NCBI GenBank assembly: GCA_021292165.1
Contig: CM037876.1
Location: 115,387,379-115,451,378, forward strand
Direction: 5' to 3'
DNA: 64,000 bases
Source: Shinisaurus crocodilurus
Lineage: Eukaryota; Chordata; Lepidosauria; Squamata; Shinisauridae
Shown here: in pieces, positions 56,728 through 64,000 of the stretch
Position numbering within the stretch: position 1 is the first letter of the stretch
Layout of the letters: each line of letters starts with the position of its first letter
Position numbers and translations under genes: made by a program
Notes under the pieces: model-generated
Database searches by the model: none
The model's input: the letters and a program-made list of their open reading frames with translations, nothing else
Told to the model about the DNA's origin: nothing

Positions 56728-57579
56728 GTTATTTCAACAACAGTCTCTCCCTGCATGAGTCCACATTCCTTGTCCCCTCCCTTATGAACAAAAGGAGGGG
56801 GTCCTCCTCAGAAGATCCATAGCTGTGGAAGTTCCATCAGTAGCAAGGATGAGCAAAGTATTTCCATCATTGTCCTGAGACAGTAAATAATCACTGCACA
56901 AGTTTCAGCAACATACTCTCCCTTTTAACTTTCTAGAAGCTCTGAAAAAGGCATATTGATGGTGGGTTTCCCATTTAGGCTTTTTATAGTTCTACTGTTA
57001 TTTGATTGTATTTATTGTAGTTTTAGTGAAATTAGTTTTATTTTTAATTTGATTTCTGCAGTTCTCATATTTTATTGATTTGTTAGCTGCCTAAACTTCA
57101 TATAGGTAGGGTAAAAAAATGTAAAGAAAAAATAAATATTTTTTTCTCATTCAAATATATGCATACAATTATCTCATTTTAACCTAACAGCAGTTAAAAT
57201 CCTGTGACATAGGATAAGGCAGCCACAGGCTACATACTGCTGAGCATCATGCCTCAGCAATAATTAGAGTGGCTTATTCTGCTGTCAACAACCTGCCCTG
57301 TAACTCAGGACAATTCACACTTTCCAGCTCTTGCAAGGAGCTGCTGTTGGGCGAGGGAAGAGAAAATGAGAATCCCTTGTGTGTGCATACAAGTCTTCTT
57401 TGCATGTCTGAAGGGCCTCTCTGGTTTCTAACTAAAATAAAATGCAACTTTCAATTAAAATTGCAAAGAAATGTCACAAAAATTAATTATTGTTTACTGC
57501 TTGTTGGATAATTTTTCTATTTTTAGTACTTTTTCTCTTGAAAACTAGTGGTCTGTACAGATGTAATGACTAACCATGA

Positions 57580-60070
57580 TTTATTTATTTATTTATTTAT
57601 TTATTAATTATATTTATCAATCGCCCATCTGGCCGGTCACCCGGCCACCCTGGGCGATGTACAATTAAAATACAATAAAACACAATAAAACATAATAATT
57701 AAAACAATATAAAAAATTCTCATTAAAAACCTAACCCACCCCATATTCCCGCCTGAACAGCCATGTTTTTAATGCACGGCGGAAGCTCATCACGGAGGGG
57801 GCATGGCGAAGGTCACTAGGGAGGGAGCTCCATAATGTGGGGGCCGCCACAGAGAAGGCCCTCTTCCTAGTCCCCACCAGCCTGGCTGCTCTGGCTGATG
57901 GGATAAGGAGAAGGCCATCCGTGGCAGACCTTGTTGAGCGGCCTACTTGATGTTGCTGGAGGCGCTCCTTGAGATAAGCTGGGCCGGAGCCGTGTAGGGT
58001 TTTAAAGGTCAAAACCAACACCTTGAATTCGGCTCGGCAAGCAACTGGTAGCCAGTGCAACTCATTAAGCACTGGCGTGATGTGATCACGCCGGCGGCTG
58101 CCCTTAATCAGGCGAGCCGCCGCGTTCTGTACCAGCTGAAGCTTCCGGACCGTCTTCAAGGGTAACCCCACATAGAGCGCATTACAGTAGTCTAGGCGAG
58201 AGGAGACCAAGGCATGAACCACTGATGGGAGCAGGTGATTAGGAAGGTAGGGGCGCAGCTGCCGTATCAGATGGAGTTGATACAGCGCCGCCCGGCTCAC
58301 AGCTGCCACCTGAGCCTCCATGGACAGCTGGGAGTCTAGAATGACCCCCAAGCTGCGGACCTGGTCCTTCAGGGGTAGATGTACCCCATTCAGCACCAGG
58401 TCAACATCCCCTAACCTTCCCTTGTCCCCCACCAGAAGTACCTCGGTCTTGTCGGGGTTCAGTTTCAGCATGTTCCTTCCCATCCAGCCAGCCACTGACT
58501 CCAGGCACTTGGACAGGGTCTCAACGGCCAACCTCGGTGAGGACTTAAAACAGAGGTAGAGCTGCGTGTCATCCGCATACTGATGACACTGCACCCCAAA
58601 CCTCCTGATGATAGCTCCCAGCGGCTTGAGGTAGATGTTGAATAACATCGGGGAGAGGATGGAACCCTGCGGCACTCCACAAGTGAGCAGCCGAGGGTCC
58701 GAAGCCTCCTCCCCGAGAACTACCCTCTGATACCTTCCAGAGAGGAAGGACCGGAACCACTGCAATACAGTGCCTCCCAAGCCCAACCCCTCCAGACGGT
58801 CCAGGAGGATACCGTGGTCAACGGTATCAAAAGCCGCTGAGAGATCGAGGAGGACTAGAAAGGAGCATTCGCCCCTATCCAAAGCCCTCCTCATATCATC
58901 CACCAAGGCGACCAAGGCCGTCTCTGTCCCATGTCCAGACCTGAAGCCCGACTGGCACGGATCCAAATAATCAGCTTCATCCAAGTGTGCCTTCAACTGA
59001 GCACCCACCACCCGCTCGATCACCTTGCCCAGAAATGGTAAATTGGAGACTGGGCGAAAGTTGTTTAAATCCTGGGGATCCAAGGAGGGCTTCTTTAGAA
59101 GCGGTCTTATTACTGCCTCCTTGAGGGCTGATGGCATCACTCCCTCCTCGAGGGAGGCATTCACCACCGCCTTGATCCCCTCACCCAGTCTCTCCCTGCA
59201 GCTCATGATGAGCCAGGATGGGCAAGGGTCAAACAAGCAGGTGGTCGGCCTCACAGATGAAAGCACCTTGTCCACTTCATCAGAAGGAAGAAGCCGAAAC
59301 CGATCCCACAAAACCGGTCTGCCATTGGCCTCCTCCCGCTCACTCCCTGTGTCCACGATGTACGATATCCCACTCCTAATCCGATCGATTTTATCTGCGA
59401 AGTGCTTCGCTAAAGCCTCACAGGAGGCTTTTGACTGTTCCAGTGGGTCCGGAGCGACTGGACCGACCAGACTCCGGACCACTTGGAACAGCCTCCTGGG
59501 GCAGCACTCTGCAGATGCAATGGAGGCAGCATAGAAATTCTTTTTTGCTGCCTTCACCGCCACCCGGTAGGCTGAAGATGCAGCTCTAACCCGTGTTCGA
59601 TCGTCTTCGGAGCGGGAATTTCGCCATCGGCGCTCTAGCCTTCTCACCTCTTGTTTCAGAGCTCGCAGCGACGGAGTGAACCATGGCGCCGCGCGAGCTC
59701 TGTTTAGGCGAAGAGGGCGCTTCGGGGCAACTCGGTCTAATGCCCTGGTGATTGCAGCATTCCAGTCATTCACCAGGGTCTCGACCGAGCTACCGTTTGT
59801 GTGCTCCAATTCCCCAAGCGCGTTCAGGAATCCATCCGGATCCATAAGACGCCTGGGGCGGACCATTCTAATAGGTCCCTCACCCCTGCAGAGGGGTTGT
59901 GGCACCGAGAAATCCAACCCCACCAGATAGTGATCTGACCATGACAAGGGGGTGGTGGATATACCCCCGATCTCCAGATCATTTCCCCCCCTCTCCGGAA
60001 ACAAAAACCAAGTCCAGTGCATGACCGGCTACATGGGTAGGTCCAGTTAATACAGGGTGCAGCTCCCAGG
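57580..60070 (-). mobile_element. Young L2 LINE, RT intact, 5' end cut at a DIRS
   Basis: It reads right to left with a (TAAA)n tail at 57580-57606 and a short UTR with TGACCGGCCAGATGGGCGAT. The coding part is open from the end of the endonuclease. The 5' endonuclease sequence stops abruptly where the DIRS terminal repeat begins at about 60071. The same 3' end occurs as a bare tail at 23166-23215. Confidence 0.92.
57731..60022 (-). CDS. L2 ORF2: endonuclease end, RT and C-terminal domain
   Basis: This 763-codon open frame opens with the last endonuclease motif (SDHYLV, residues 29-34). A basic linker follows (about 90-200). The RT then spans roughly 300-550: VIRPLLKKPSLDPQDLNNFR (304-323), LLDLSAAFDTVDHG (391-404), CGVPQGSILSPMLFNIYLK (448-466) and QYADDTQLYL (481-490), all with intact catalytic aspartates. 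The C-terminal part has RLDYCNALYVGLP and FSVAAPTLWSSLP, the L2 signature. The upstream endonuclease with its catalytic residues is absent. The start methionine is therefore only the first in the truncated frame. The lack of stops marks it as recent. Confidence 0.93.
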   Translation of the reverse strand: MHWTWFLFPERGGNDLEIGGISTTPLSWSDHYLVGLDFSVPQPLCRGEGPIRMVRPRRLMDPDGFLNALGELEHTNGSSVETLVNDWNAAITRALDRVAPKRPLRLNRARAAPWFTPSLRALKQEVRRLERRWRNSRSEDDRTRVRAASSAYRVAVKAAKKNFYAASIASAECCPRRLFQVVRSLVGPVAPDPLEQSKASCEALAKHFADKIDRIRSGISYIVDTGSEREEANGRPVLWDRFRLLPSDEVDKVLSSVRPTTCLFDPCPSWLIMSCRERLGEGIKAVVNASLEEGVMPSALKEAVIRPLLKKPSLDPQDLNNFRPVSNLPFLGKVIERVVGAQLKAHLDEADYLDPCQSGFRSGHGTETALVALVDDMRRALDRGECSFLVLLDLSAAFDTVDHGILLDRLEGLGLGGTVLQWFRSFLSGRYQRVVLGEEASDPRLLTCGVPQGSILSPMLFNIYLKPLGAIIRRFGVQCHQYADDTQLYLCFKSSPRLAVETLSKCLESVAGWMGRNMLKLNPDKTEVLLVGDKGRLGDVDLVLNGVHLPLKDQVRSLGVILDSQLSMEAQVAAVSRAALYQLHLIRQLRPYLPNHLLPSVVHALVSSRLDYCNALYVGLPLKTVRKLQLVQNAAARLIKGSRRRDHITPVLNELHWLPVACRAEFKVLVLTFKTLHGSGPAYLKERLQQHQVGRSTRSATDGLLLIPSARAARLVGTRKRAFSVAAPTLWSSLPSDLRHAPSVMSFRRALKTWLFRREYGVG

Positions 60071-60300
60071 AAGGACAGGTTGCTTACCTGTAACTGTAGT
60101 TCTTCGAGTGGTCATCTGTGCATTCACACACATATGGGTTCTCTGCGCCTGCGCTGAGATCGTTCGGGAAACTTCTAAAGCTGAGGTGAATTGGGCGGGA
60201 GCCCCTCCCCCCGCGCGTGTCCCTTAGCGCGGCTCCCGCCCATCTCCTCAGTTCCCTGAGACCGCCTATTGCGACCGTCGGGACCGAGGATAACATTGCA
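60071..60300 (-). repeat. DIRS 3' inverted terminal repeat
   Basis: Starts GGACAGGTTGCTTACCTGTA at the left. It contains GGGAAACTTCTAAAGCTGAG and GGGCGGGAGCCCCTCCC, shared with the termini at 11017 and with both ends of the copy at 41170-42465. Confidence 0.82.
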
Positions 60301-60435
60301 AACGTTTGATACCATAAAAAGAAAATACGAACTCGGCATACACTTCGATATCGAGTAGGATAGTTAAAAACGGTGTCCCAACCCATTCCCTTTTGGTATC
60401 CATCGAACTCGATGAAGACACCGAGCGGGGAAGGA

Positions 60436-60540
60436 GGGCGGGTTGTGTGAATGCACAGATGACCACTCGAAGAACTACAGTTACAGGTAAGCAACCTGTC
60501 CTTCTTCTTCGTGGTCTCTGTGCATCACACACATATGGGT
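60436..60540 (-). repeat. DIRS internal complementary region
   Basis: The left half (60436-60502) is the reverse complement of the element's own 3' end (60071-60135). The right half (60503-60540, TTCTTCTTCGTGGTCTCTGT onward) matches the extreme 5' end seen in the copies at 11017 and 42465. The junction of the two halves is at about 60502. This is the fused complement that DIRS elements use to close a circular DNA intermediate. Confidence 0.82.
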
Positions 60541-61778
60541 AGATTAGCAAGCTGACTTACCGGAGGTGGGTCGGTGTCGGTAGTCAGATGGTGACCGAAG
60601 ACAGGACCGCTCTGCCGAATGCGTTCTGCTCTCTGGCTCGAACATCGAGGCAGGTAATGCTGGATGAAAGTAGAGGGGGTAGACCAGGTCGCCGCCCTAC
60701 ATAAGTCCAGTAAAGGAATGCCTTTTCCGAAGGCTGTCGAGGTCGATAGCGCCCTGGTTGAATGGGCTATTACGGACCCTGGTAGAGAACGTCCAGCTAA
60801 TTGGTAGGCAAGTTCGATAGTGTCTACTATCCAAGAGGATAGCCTTTGCTTGGATACAGAGAGGCCCGATTTTGGGGGGCCGTAGCACACAAAAAGTTGA
60901 TTGGTCTTCCTTATCGATTCCGTACGGGCTTTGTAGAATAGTAGGGCCCGTCGGACGTCGAGGCTGTGCATCGACCTCTCGATCGTTGACGATGGGGACG
61001 GAAAGAACGTTGGTAGAATAATGTCCTGTCCTAGGTGAAATTCTGACACCATCTTCGGTAAGAAAGTTATGTCATGTCTTAGGACGACTTTATCTTTGTG
61101 GAAGGTTGTGTAAGGTGGGTCCACTCGGAGAGCGTGCAGTTCACTCACTCTTCTTGCCGAAGTAATCGCTATTAAGAATAGTGTTTTGAACGATACCAGT
61201 CGCAGGTCTGCTTTAGCCATGGGCTCGAACGGTGGCTTTGTCAGAGCATTCAGGACCAAGGGTAAATCCCAACCTGGGACTATGTTGCGGACTGGAGGTC
61301 GAAGATTTTTAAGCCCCTTCAAAAATTGCTTGATTAATGGATGTACGAATAAGGACGTCCCCGTTGAGGCAGTTCTGTGCGCTGTCAGAGCTGCTAGATA
61401 GACTTTGATTGATGAGAATTTCAGGCCACGGGTCATTAGTGAGTGGAGGAAATCGAGAACGGTCGAGATCGAGCAAGTCATTGGGTCTTTGCCTAAAGGT
61501 GAGACGAAATTAAGAAAGGCAGTCCATTTCCTGGCGTAGGAGAGCCTTGTGGAAGGCTTCCTTGCTGCTAAGAGGATCTCCTTCACCGCGTCCGATAGGT
61601 CTGTATCCGCTGCTATCTGATTCTCCAGGCCATTAGGTTTAGAGAACGTAGGTTGGGGTGAAACACTTTGCCTTTGTGTTGTGTTAGTAGATTGTCTTGT
61701 AGTGGTAATGGGAGATAATCTCCCTGTGAGAGGTTGAGAAGGTGTGCAAACCAAGGTTGACGCGGCCACCGCGGGCAT
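60525..61778 (-). CDS. DIRS tyrosine recombinase
   Basis: The recombinase domain runs from TRLSYARKWTAFLNF (61544) to the stop at 60525, about 340 residues. Catalytic residues of the R-H-R-Y set are visible: R in SARRVSELHALR, H and R in IAHSTRALSTS, and Y in STFIQHYLP near the C-terminus. The enzyme would insert the circular DNA copy without a target duplication. The frame stays open upstream to 63413, a 962-codon frame overlapping the RT in another phase. I place the start at the methionine at 61778 because the upstream part has no recognisable domain. The true start, or a frameshift, is uncertain. The last codons overlap the internal complementary region. Confidence 0.88.
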   Translation of the reverse strand: MPAVAASTLVCTPSQPLTGRLSPITTTRQSTNTTQRQSVSPQPTFSKPNGLENQIAADTDLSDAVKEILLAARKPSTRLSYARKWTAFLNFVSPLGKDPMTCSISTVLDFLHSLMTRGLKFSSIKVYLAALTAHRTASTGTSLFVHPLIKQFLKGLKNLRPPVRNIVPGWDLPLVLNALTKPPFEPMAKADLRLVSFKTLFLIAITSARRVSELHALRVDPPYTTFHKDKVVLRHDITFLPKMVSEFHLGQDIILPTFFPSPSSTIERSMHSLDVRRALLFYKARTESIRKTNQLFVCYGPPKSGLSVSKQRLSSWIVDTIELAYQLAGRSLPGSVIAHSTRALSTSTAFGKGIPLLDLCRAATWSTPSTFIQHYLPRCSSQRAERIRQSGPVFGHHLTTDTDPPPVSQLANLPICV

Positions 61779-63775
61779 ACTAGGATGCAATTGGTTCCGT
61801 CCCGAGCTATCTTGGCGATCACACGTGTAAGAAGTGGGATTGGGGGGAATAGGTAGTAGAAGTCGCCGCTCCAGGTCATCAGGAAAGCATCGGTGATCGA
61901 ATTCGGGTCCGAGGCTGCCCTGCTGCAGAACATGGGGCATCTTGTGTTTTCGCTGGTGGCGAATAGGTCTATCCTCGGATGACCCCAGCGTTGGAACAGT
62001 GAGTTGGTCACCTTCCTGTCCAGCGTCCATTCGTGCGATTGCATCGACACGCGACTCAAAGTGTCTGCAAGTACATTGGACTTTCCTGCGATGTGGATCG
62101 CTACAAAGGACATTCCTCGAAGTAGAGCCCATTCGTAGAGCTGCATGGTCAGTCTTGTGAGGCGCGTCGATCTCGTGCCGCCCTGTTTGTTTATGTACGC
62201 GACCACCGTAGTGTTGTCGGTCACGACTTGGATGTGGCAGTTCGAGAGATATTGCTCTAGGGCTTGTAATGCTTTCCAAACGGCCATCAGTTCTAGCCAG
62301 TTGATGTGCTTGGAAGCTTGTGTCAACGTCCATGTGCCTTGCACGACGTGATCGCCTGAGTGGGCCCCCCATCCCAGCAACGATGCGTCCGTTGTCAATA
62401 TGCGGTTCGGTGTCGGAGACTGGAACGGTATGCCCGCGTTCAGATTCGACTCCTGTTGCCACCACCTCAAGGACTCTCTTACGGCTCGAGGAAGATATAG
62501 TTGGACGGATGGTTTGTCTTTCTCTGGTTTGAACTCCTTGATGAACCATGTCTGAAGAGGTCGCATGCGAAGTCTCGCATATCGTACGACCGCAATTGTT
62601 GAGGCCATATGTCCTAGTAAGCGTTGAATCGCATGAGTGGAGCATATTGGCTGCTTCGAAATTCTTTTTGCGAGTGTCTTTACTTGACGCACTCTGTCGC
62701 TTGGTAGATAAGCCCGACCTTCGAAGGCGTTTAGTTTCGCGCCGATGTACTGTATCTCCCTTACTGGTTGAAGGACCGATTTCTCCACGTTCAGGCAGAG
62801 TCCCAGGTCCTCTAGGAGGTACAGGGTCTCTTCCAGTGTGTGCTGGAGCTCCCATTTTGATTGAGCCACTATTAGCCAGTCGTCTAGGTACGGGAAGACG
62901 GTGATGCCTCTTGCCCGAAGACTCGCATAGACCACAGCCATACACTTCGTGAACACCCTCGGCGCGGTGGAAAGTCCGAATGGAAGAACTACGAACTGGA
63001 AGGTGTCGTCTCCCACTCGGAACCGAAGGTATTTTTGGGTGTCCTCGTGGATGGCGACGTGGAAGTACGCGTCCTTGAGGTCGATGGATGCAAACCAATC
63101 GTTCCTCTGAAGTAGTGGGAGGAGCGACTGGAGTGTGACCATACGAAATCTCTTTGGTGGGATAAAGAGATTCACCGTGCGAAGGTCCAGGATCGGTCTG
63201 AGTCCTCCTCCTTTTTTCTTTACGATGAAGTACCTGGAGTACAGGCCGTCCTCCAAGCTCTCTGCGGGAACCGGTCGTATTGCTCCTTTCTGCAGGAGGT
63301 TTGACACCTCTTCTAGGAGCACTCGATTTGGACGGGTGGTCTTGATCCCGAGGAAAGGAGGAAGGACTCTGAACTCGATCCTGTATCCGTGCTCTATTAT
63401 GCTCAACACCCATCGATCCGTCGTGATGGTCCTCCAGGACCGGAGGTGTTGGTGGAGCCGGGAGCCGAAGAGAGGTGCATGAGGTGGTGGAGACGAGGCA
63501 ATCGGTCTGCTGGTGTTGAGAGCAGGCTGGACTGGAGGAGACAAGTCGGTCGGGCCGGTGACGGAGTCAAAGGCGCCGTCGAGTGAAGCCGCCCCCCCTC
63601 CGCGAGCCCCTCGAGCGCTGTTGAGGGTACGAGCGTTGCGGTGCCTGAGGTTGTGGGGCTTGAGGCCGACGATTCCCACCCCGATATTGTCCAGCTGGTT
63701 GATACTGTGAGGAGGGGTATGGGAATCGGGACCATCGTCTCGGCCTGAATTGTTGAGATGGGGGCTGGCGGACAA
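61613..63775 (-). CDS. DIRS reverse transcriptase and RNase H
   Basis: This is a 720-codon open frame. Residues 1-95 overlap the gag frame and probably are not translated as such. The RT spans about 100-345: RYFIVKKKGGGLRPILDLRT (181-200), IDLKDAYFHVAI (231-242), LPFGLSTAPRVFTK (264-277), and the catalytic FPYLDDWLIV (294-303), the DIRS/Gypsy-like YLDD form. RNase H spans about 459-575 with TTDASLLGWG, INWLELMAVWKAL, VVTDNTT and HIAGKSNVLADTLSR, which supply the acidic catalytic residues. The protein copies the element's RNA into DNA. No stop or frameshift is present. Its end overlaps the start of the recombinase frame. Confidence 0.93.
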   Translation of the reverse strand: MSASPHLNNSGRDDGPDSHTPPHSINQLDNIGVGIVGLKPHNLRHRNARTLNSARGARGGGAASLDGAFDSVTGPTDLSPPVQPALNTSRPIASSPPPHAPLFGSRLHQHLRSWRTITTDRWVLSIIEHGYRIEFRVLPPFLGIKTTRPNRVLLEEVSNLLQKGAIRPVPAESLEDGLYSRYFIVKKKGGGLRPILDLRTVNLFIPPKRFRMVTLQSLLPLLQRNDWFASIDLKDAYFHVAIHEDTQKYLRFRVGDDTFQFVVLPFGLSTAPRVFTKCMAVVYASLRARGITVFPYLDDWLIVAQSKWELQHTLEETLYLLEDLGLCLNVEKSVLQPVREIQYIGAKLNAFEGRAYLPSDRVRQVKTLAKRISKQPICSTHAIQRLLGHMASTIAVVRYARLRMRPLQTWFIKEFKPEKDKPSVQLYLPRAVRESLRWWQQESNLNAGIPFQSPTPNRILTTDASLLGWGAHSGDHVVQGTWTLTQASKHINWLELMAVWKALQALEQYLSNCHIQVVTDNTTVVAYINKQGGTRSTRLTRLTMQLYEWALLRGMSFVAIHIAGKSNVLADTLSRVSMQSHEWTLDRKVTNSLFQRWGHPRIDLFATSENTRCPMFCSRAASDPNSITDAFLMTWSGDFYYLFPPIPLLTRVIAKIARDGTNCILVCPRWPRQPWFAHLLNLSQGDYLPLPLQDNLLTQHKGKVFHPNLRSLNLMAWRIR

Positions 63776-63995
63776 GTCCCATCTTCTTGGCCGTCGCTAG
63801 AGCCTTTTGAGCGGAGTCGAGGGAGTCATCTGTGGTGGCGTTGAACAACCCTTCTCCGTCAAAAGGAAGGTCTTGTATCTTCGCTCTATCATCGGGAGTC
63901 AGATTGGTAGAGCGAAGCCAGGCGTGTCTCCTCAAAGCCACGGATCCGATCATCGACCTAGCGTGGCTATCGACCTGGTGGCGGGCAGTGTTCAT
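63567..63995 (-). CDS. DIRS gag, C-terminal part
   Basis: This 142-codon frame reaches nearly to the window edge, so its first methionine may be internal. The first 75 residues hold VALRRHAWLRSTNLTPDDRA, a segment typical of DIRS gag. The rest is basic and low-complexity (RPRRWSRFPYP, RRPQAPQPQAPQ, SRGSRRGGGFTRRRL), suited to RNA binding. It overlaps the start of the RT frame by about 200 bases. The zinc-finger-like gag head, seen in the copies at 10205 and 41170, would lie off the window. Confidence 0.8.
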   Translation of the reverse strand: MNTARHQVDSHARSMIGSVALRRHAWLRSTNLTPDDRAKIQDLPFDGEGLFNATTDDSLDSAQKALATAKKMGLVRQPPSQQFRPRRWSRFPYPSSQYQPAGQYRGGNRRPQAPQPQAPQRSYPQQRSRGSRRGGGFTRRRL

Positions 63996-64000
63996 CTGTA

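Larger units (their letters stand above)
50471..64000 (-). other. ATXN10: ATXN10 upstream intron (probably intron 5), partial
   Basis: This intron runs from the exon at 50470 to the right edge. It contains a MITE, an old CR1, an L2 3' end, a hAT element, a young L2 and a young DIRS. I searched the minus strand for the preceding ATXN10 exon and saw no convincing candidate. The stretches 50936-52203, 52581-54904, 55283-55971 and 56736-57579 hold only microsatellites and unrecognised intron sequence. An open frame on the minus strand at 52844-53341 has no recognisable motif and I take it as chance. Confidence 0.7.
60071..64000 (-). mobile_element. DIRS tyrosine-recombinase retrotransposon, 5' end outside window
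   Basis: It reads right to left: gag end, overlapping RT/RNase H and recombinase frames, an internal complementary region, then the 3' terminal repeat ending at about 60071 next to an L2. The order and repeat layout match DIRS1-type elements. It has no aspartic protease or integrase. All visible domains are intact, so this copy looks young. Its start lies beyond base 64000. Confidence 0.93.

Noticed and set aside
61779..63413. N-terminal 545 codons of the 962-codon frame as a real DIRS protein domain
   Set aside because: Its residues are the out-of-phase reading of the RT/RNase H gene and show no known domain. Only the recombinase part was annotated, and the open overlap is recorded as a finding.
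1..64000. CRISPR array, bacterial operon, tRNA or rRNA gene
   Set aside because: No regularly spaced direct repeats, ribosome binding sites, cloverleaf or rRNA sequence was seen. The window is vertebrate intron.

Overview
The window is vertebrate nuclear DNA, almost certainly from a squamate reptile. The repeat mix points there: CR1 LINEs ending in tandem ATTCTATG units, many L2-type LINEs, two kinds of L1-like LINE, I-superfamily-like LINEs, tyrosine-recombinase DIRS elements, hAT and mariner MITEs, and short foldback elements. I cannot name the species.

The host gene I can recognise is ATXN10 (ataxin-10) on the minus strand. Four consecutive internal exons are visible in transcription order at 50390-50470, 31469-31616, 29089-29197 and 8922-9091. 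All have canonical GT/AG sites and compatible phases. Together they encode about 169 residues of the C-terminal half of the protein. By human numbering they are probably exons 6-9, so the left end of the window (1-8921) would lie in the intron that in humans carries the SCA10 ATTCT repeat. The gene continues past both edges. Everything else is intron.

The introns are packed with mobile DNA, much of it nested. Between 11.2 and 23.3 kb an L1-like element (+) is split by a second L1-like element (-), flanked by an 11-bp target duplication. That element is split by an I-like LINE (+), flanked by a 12-bp duplication. The I-like LINE is split by a DIRS-gag/L2 chimera (+), flanked by an imperfect 11-bp duplication. 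A solo LTR, a mariner MITE and a bare L2 tail also interrupt the outermost layer.

Between 34.4 and 41.2 kb another I-like LINE (-) carries four separate insertions: a CR1, a TA-flanked MITE, a GC-rich foldback element and a 2.4-kb hAT element. Removing each one restores recognisable reverse-transcriptase sequence.

The right end (57.6-64 kb) has the youngest material. It holds an L2 with a 763-codon open frame running from the end of the endonuclease through the RT, abutted by a DIRS element that runs off the window. The DIRS has intact RT, RNase H and tyrosine recombinase domains plus its terminal and internal complementary repeats.

The most unusual signals are the nested stacks, two independent DIRS-gag/L2-tail chimeras, a hammerhead-ribozyme-like core near 20.58 kb, a GC-rich foldback family built on a shared palindrome, and a pair of hAT elements whose ends are arrays of ACTCGAG-like words. 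Clade names for the LINEs come from motif recognition only, with no database search.
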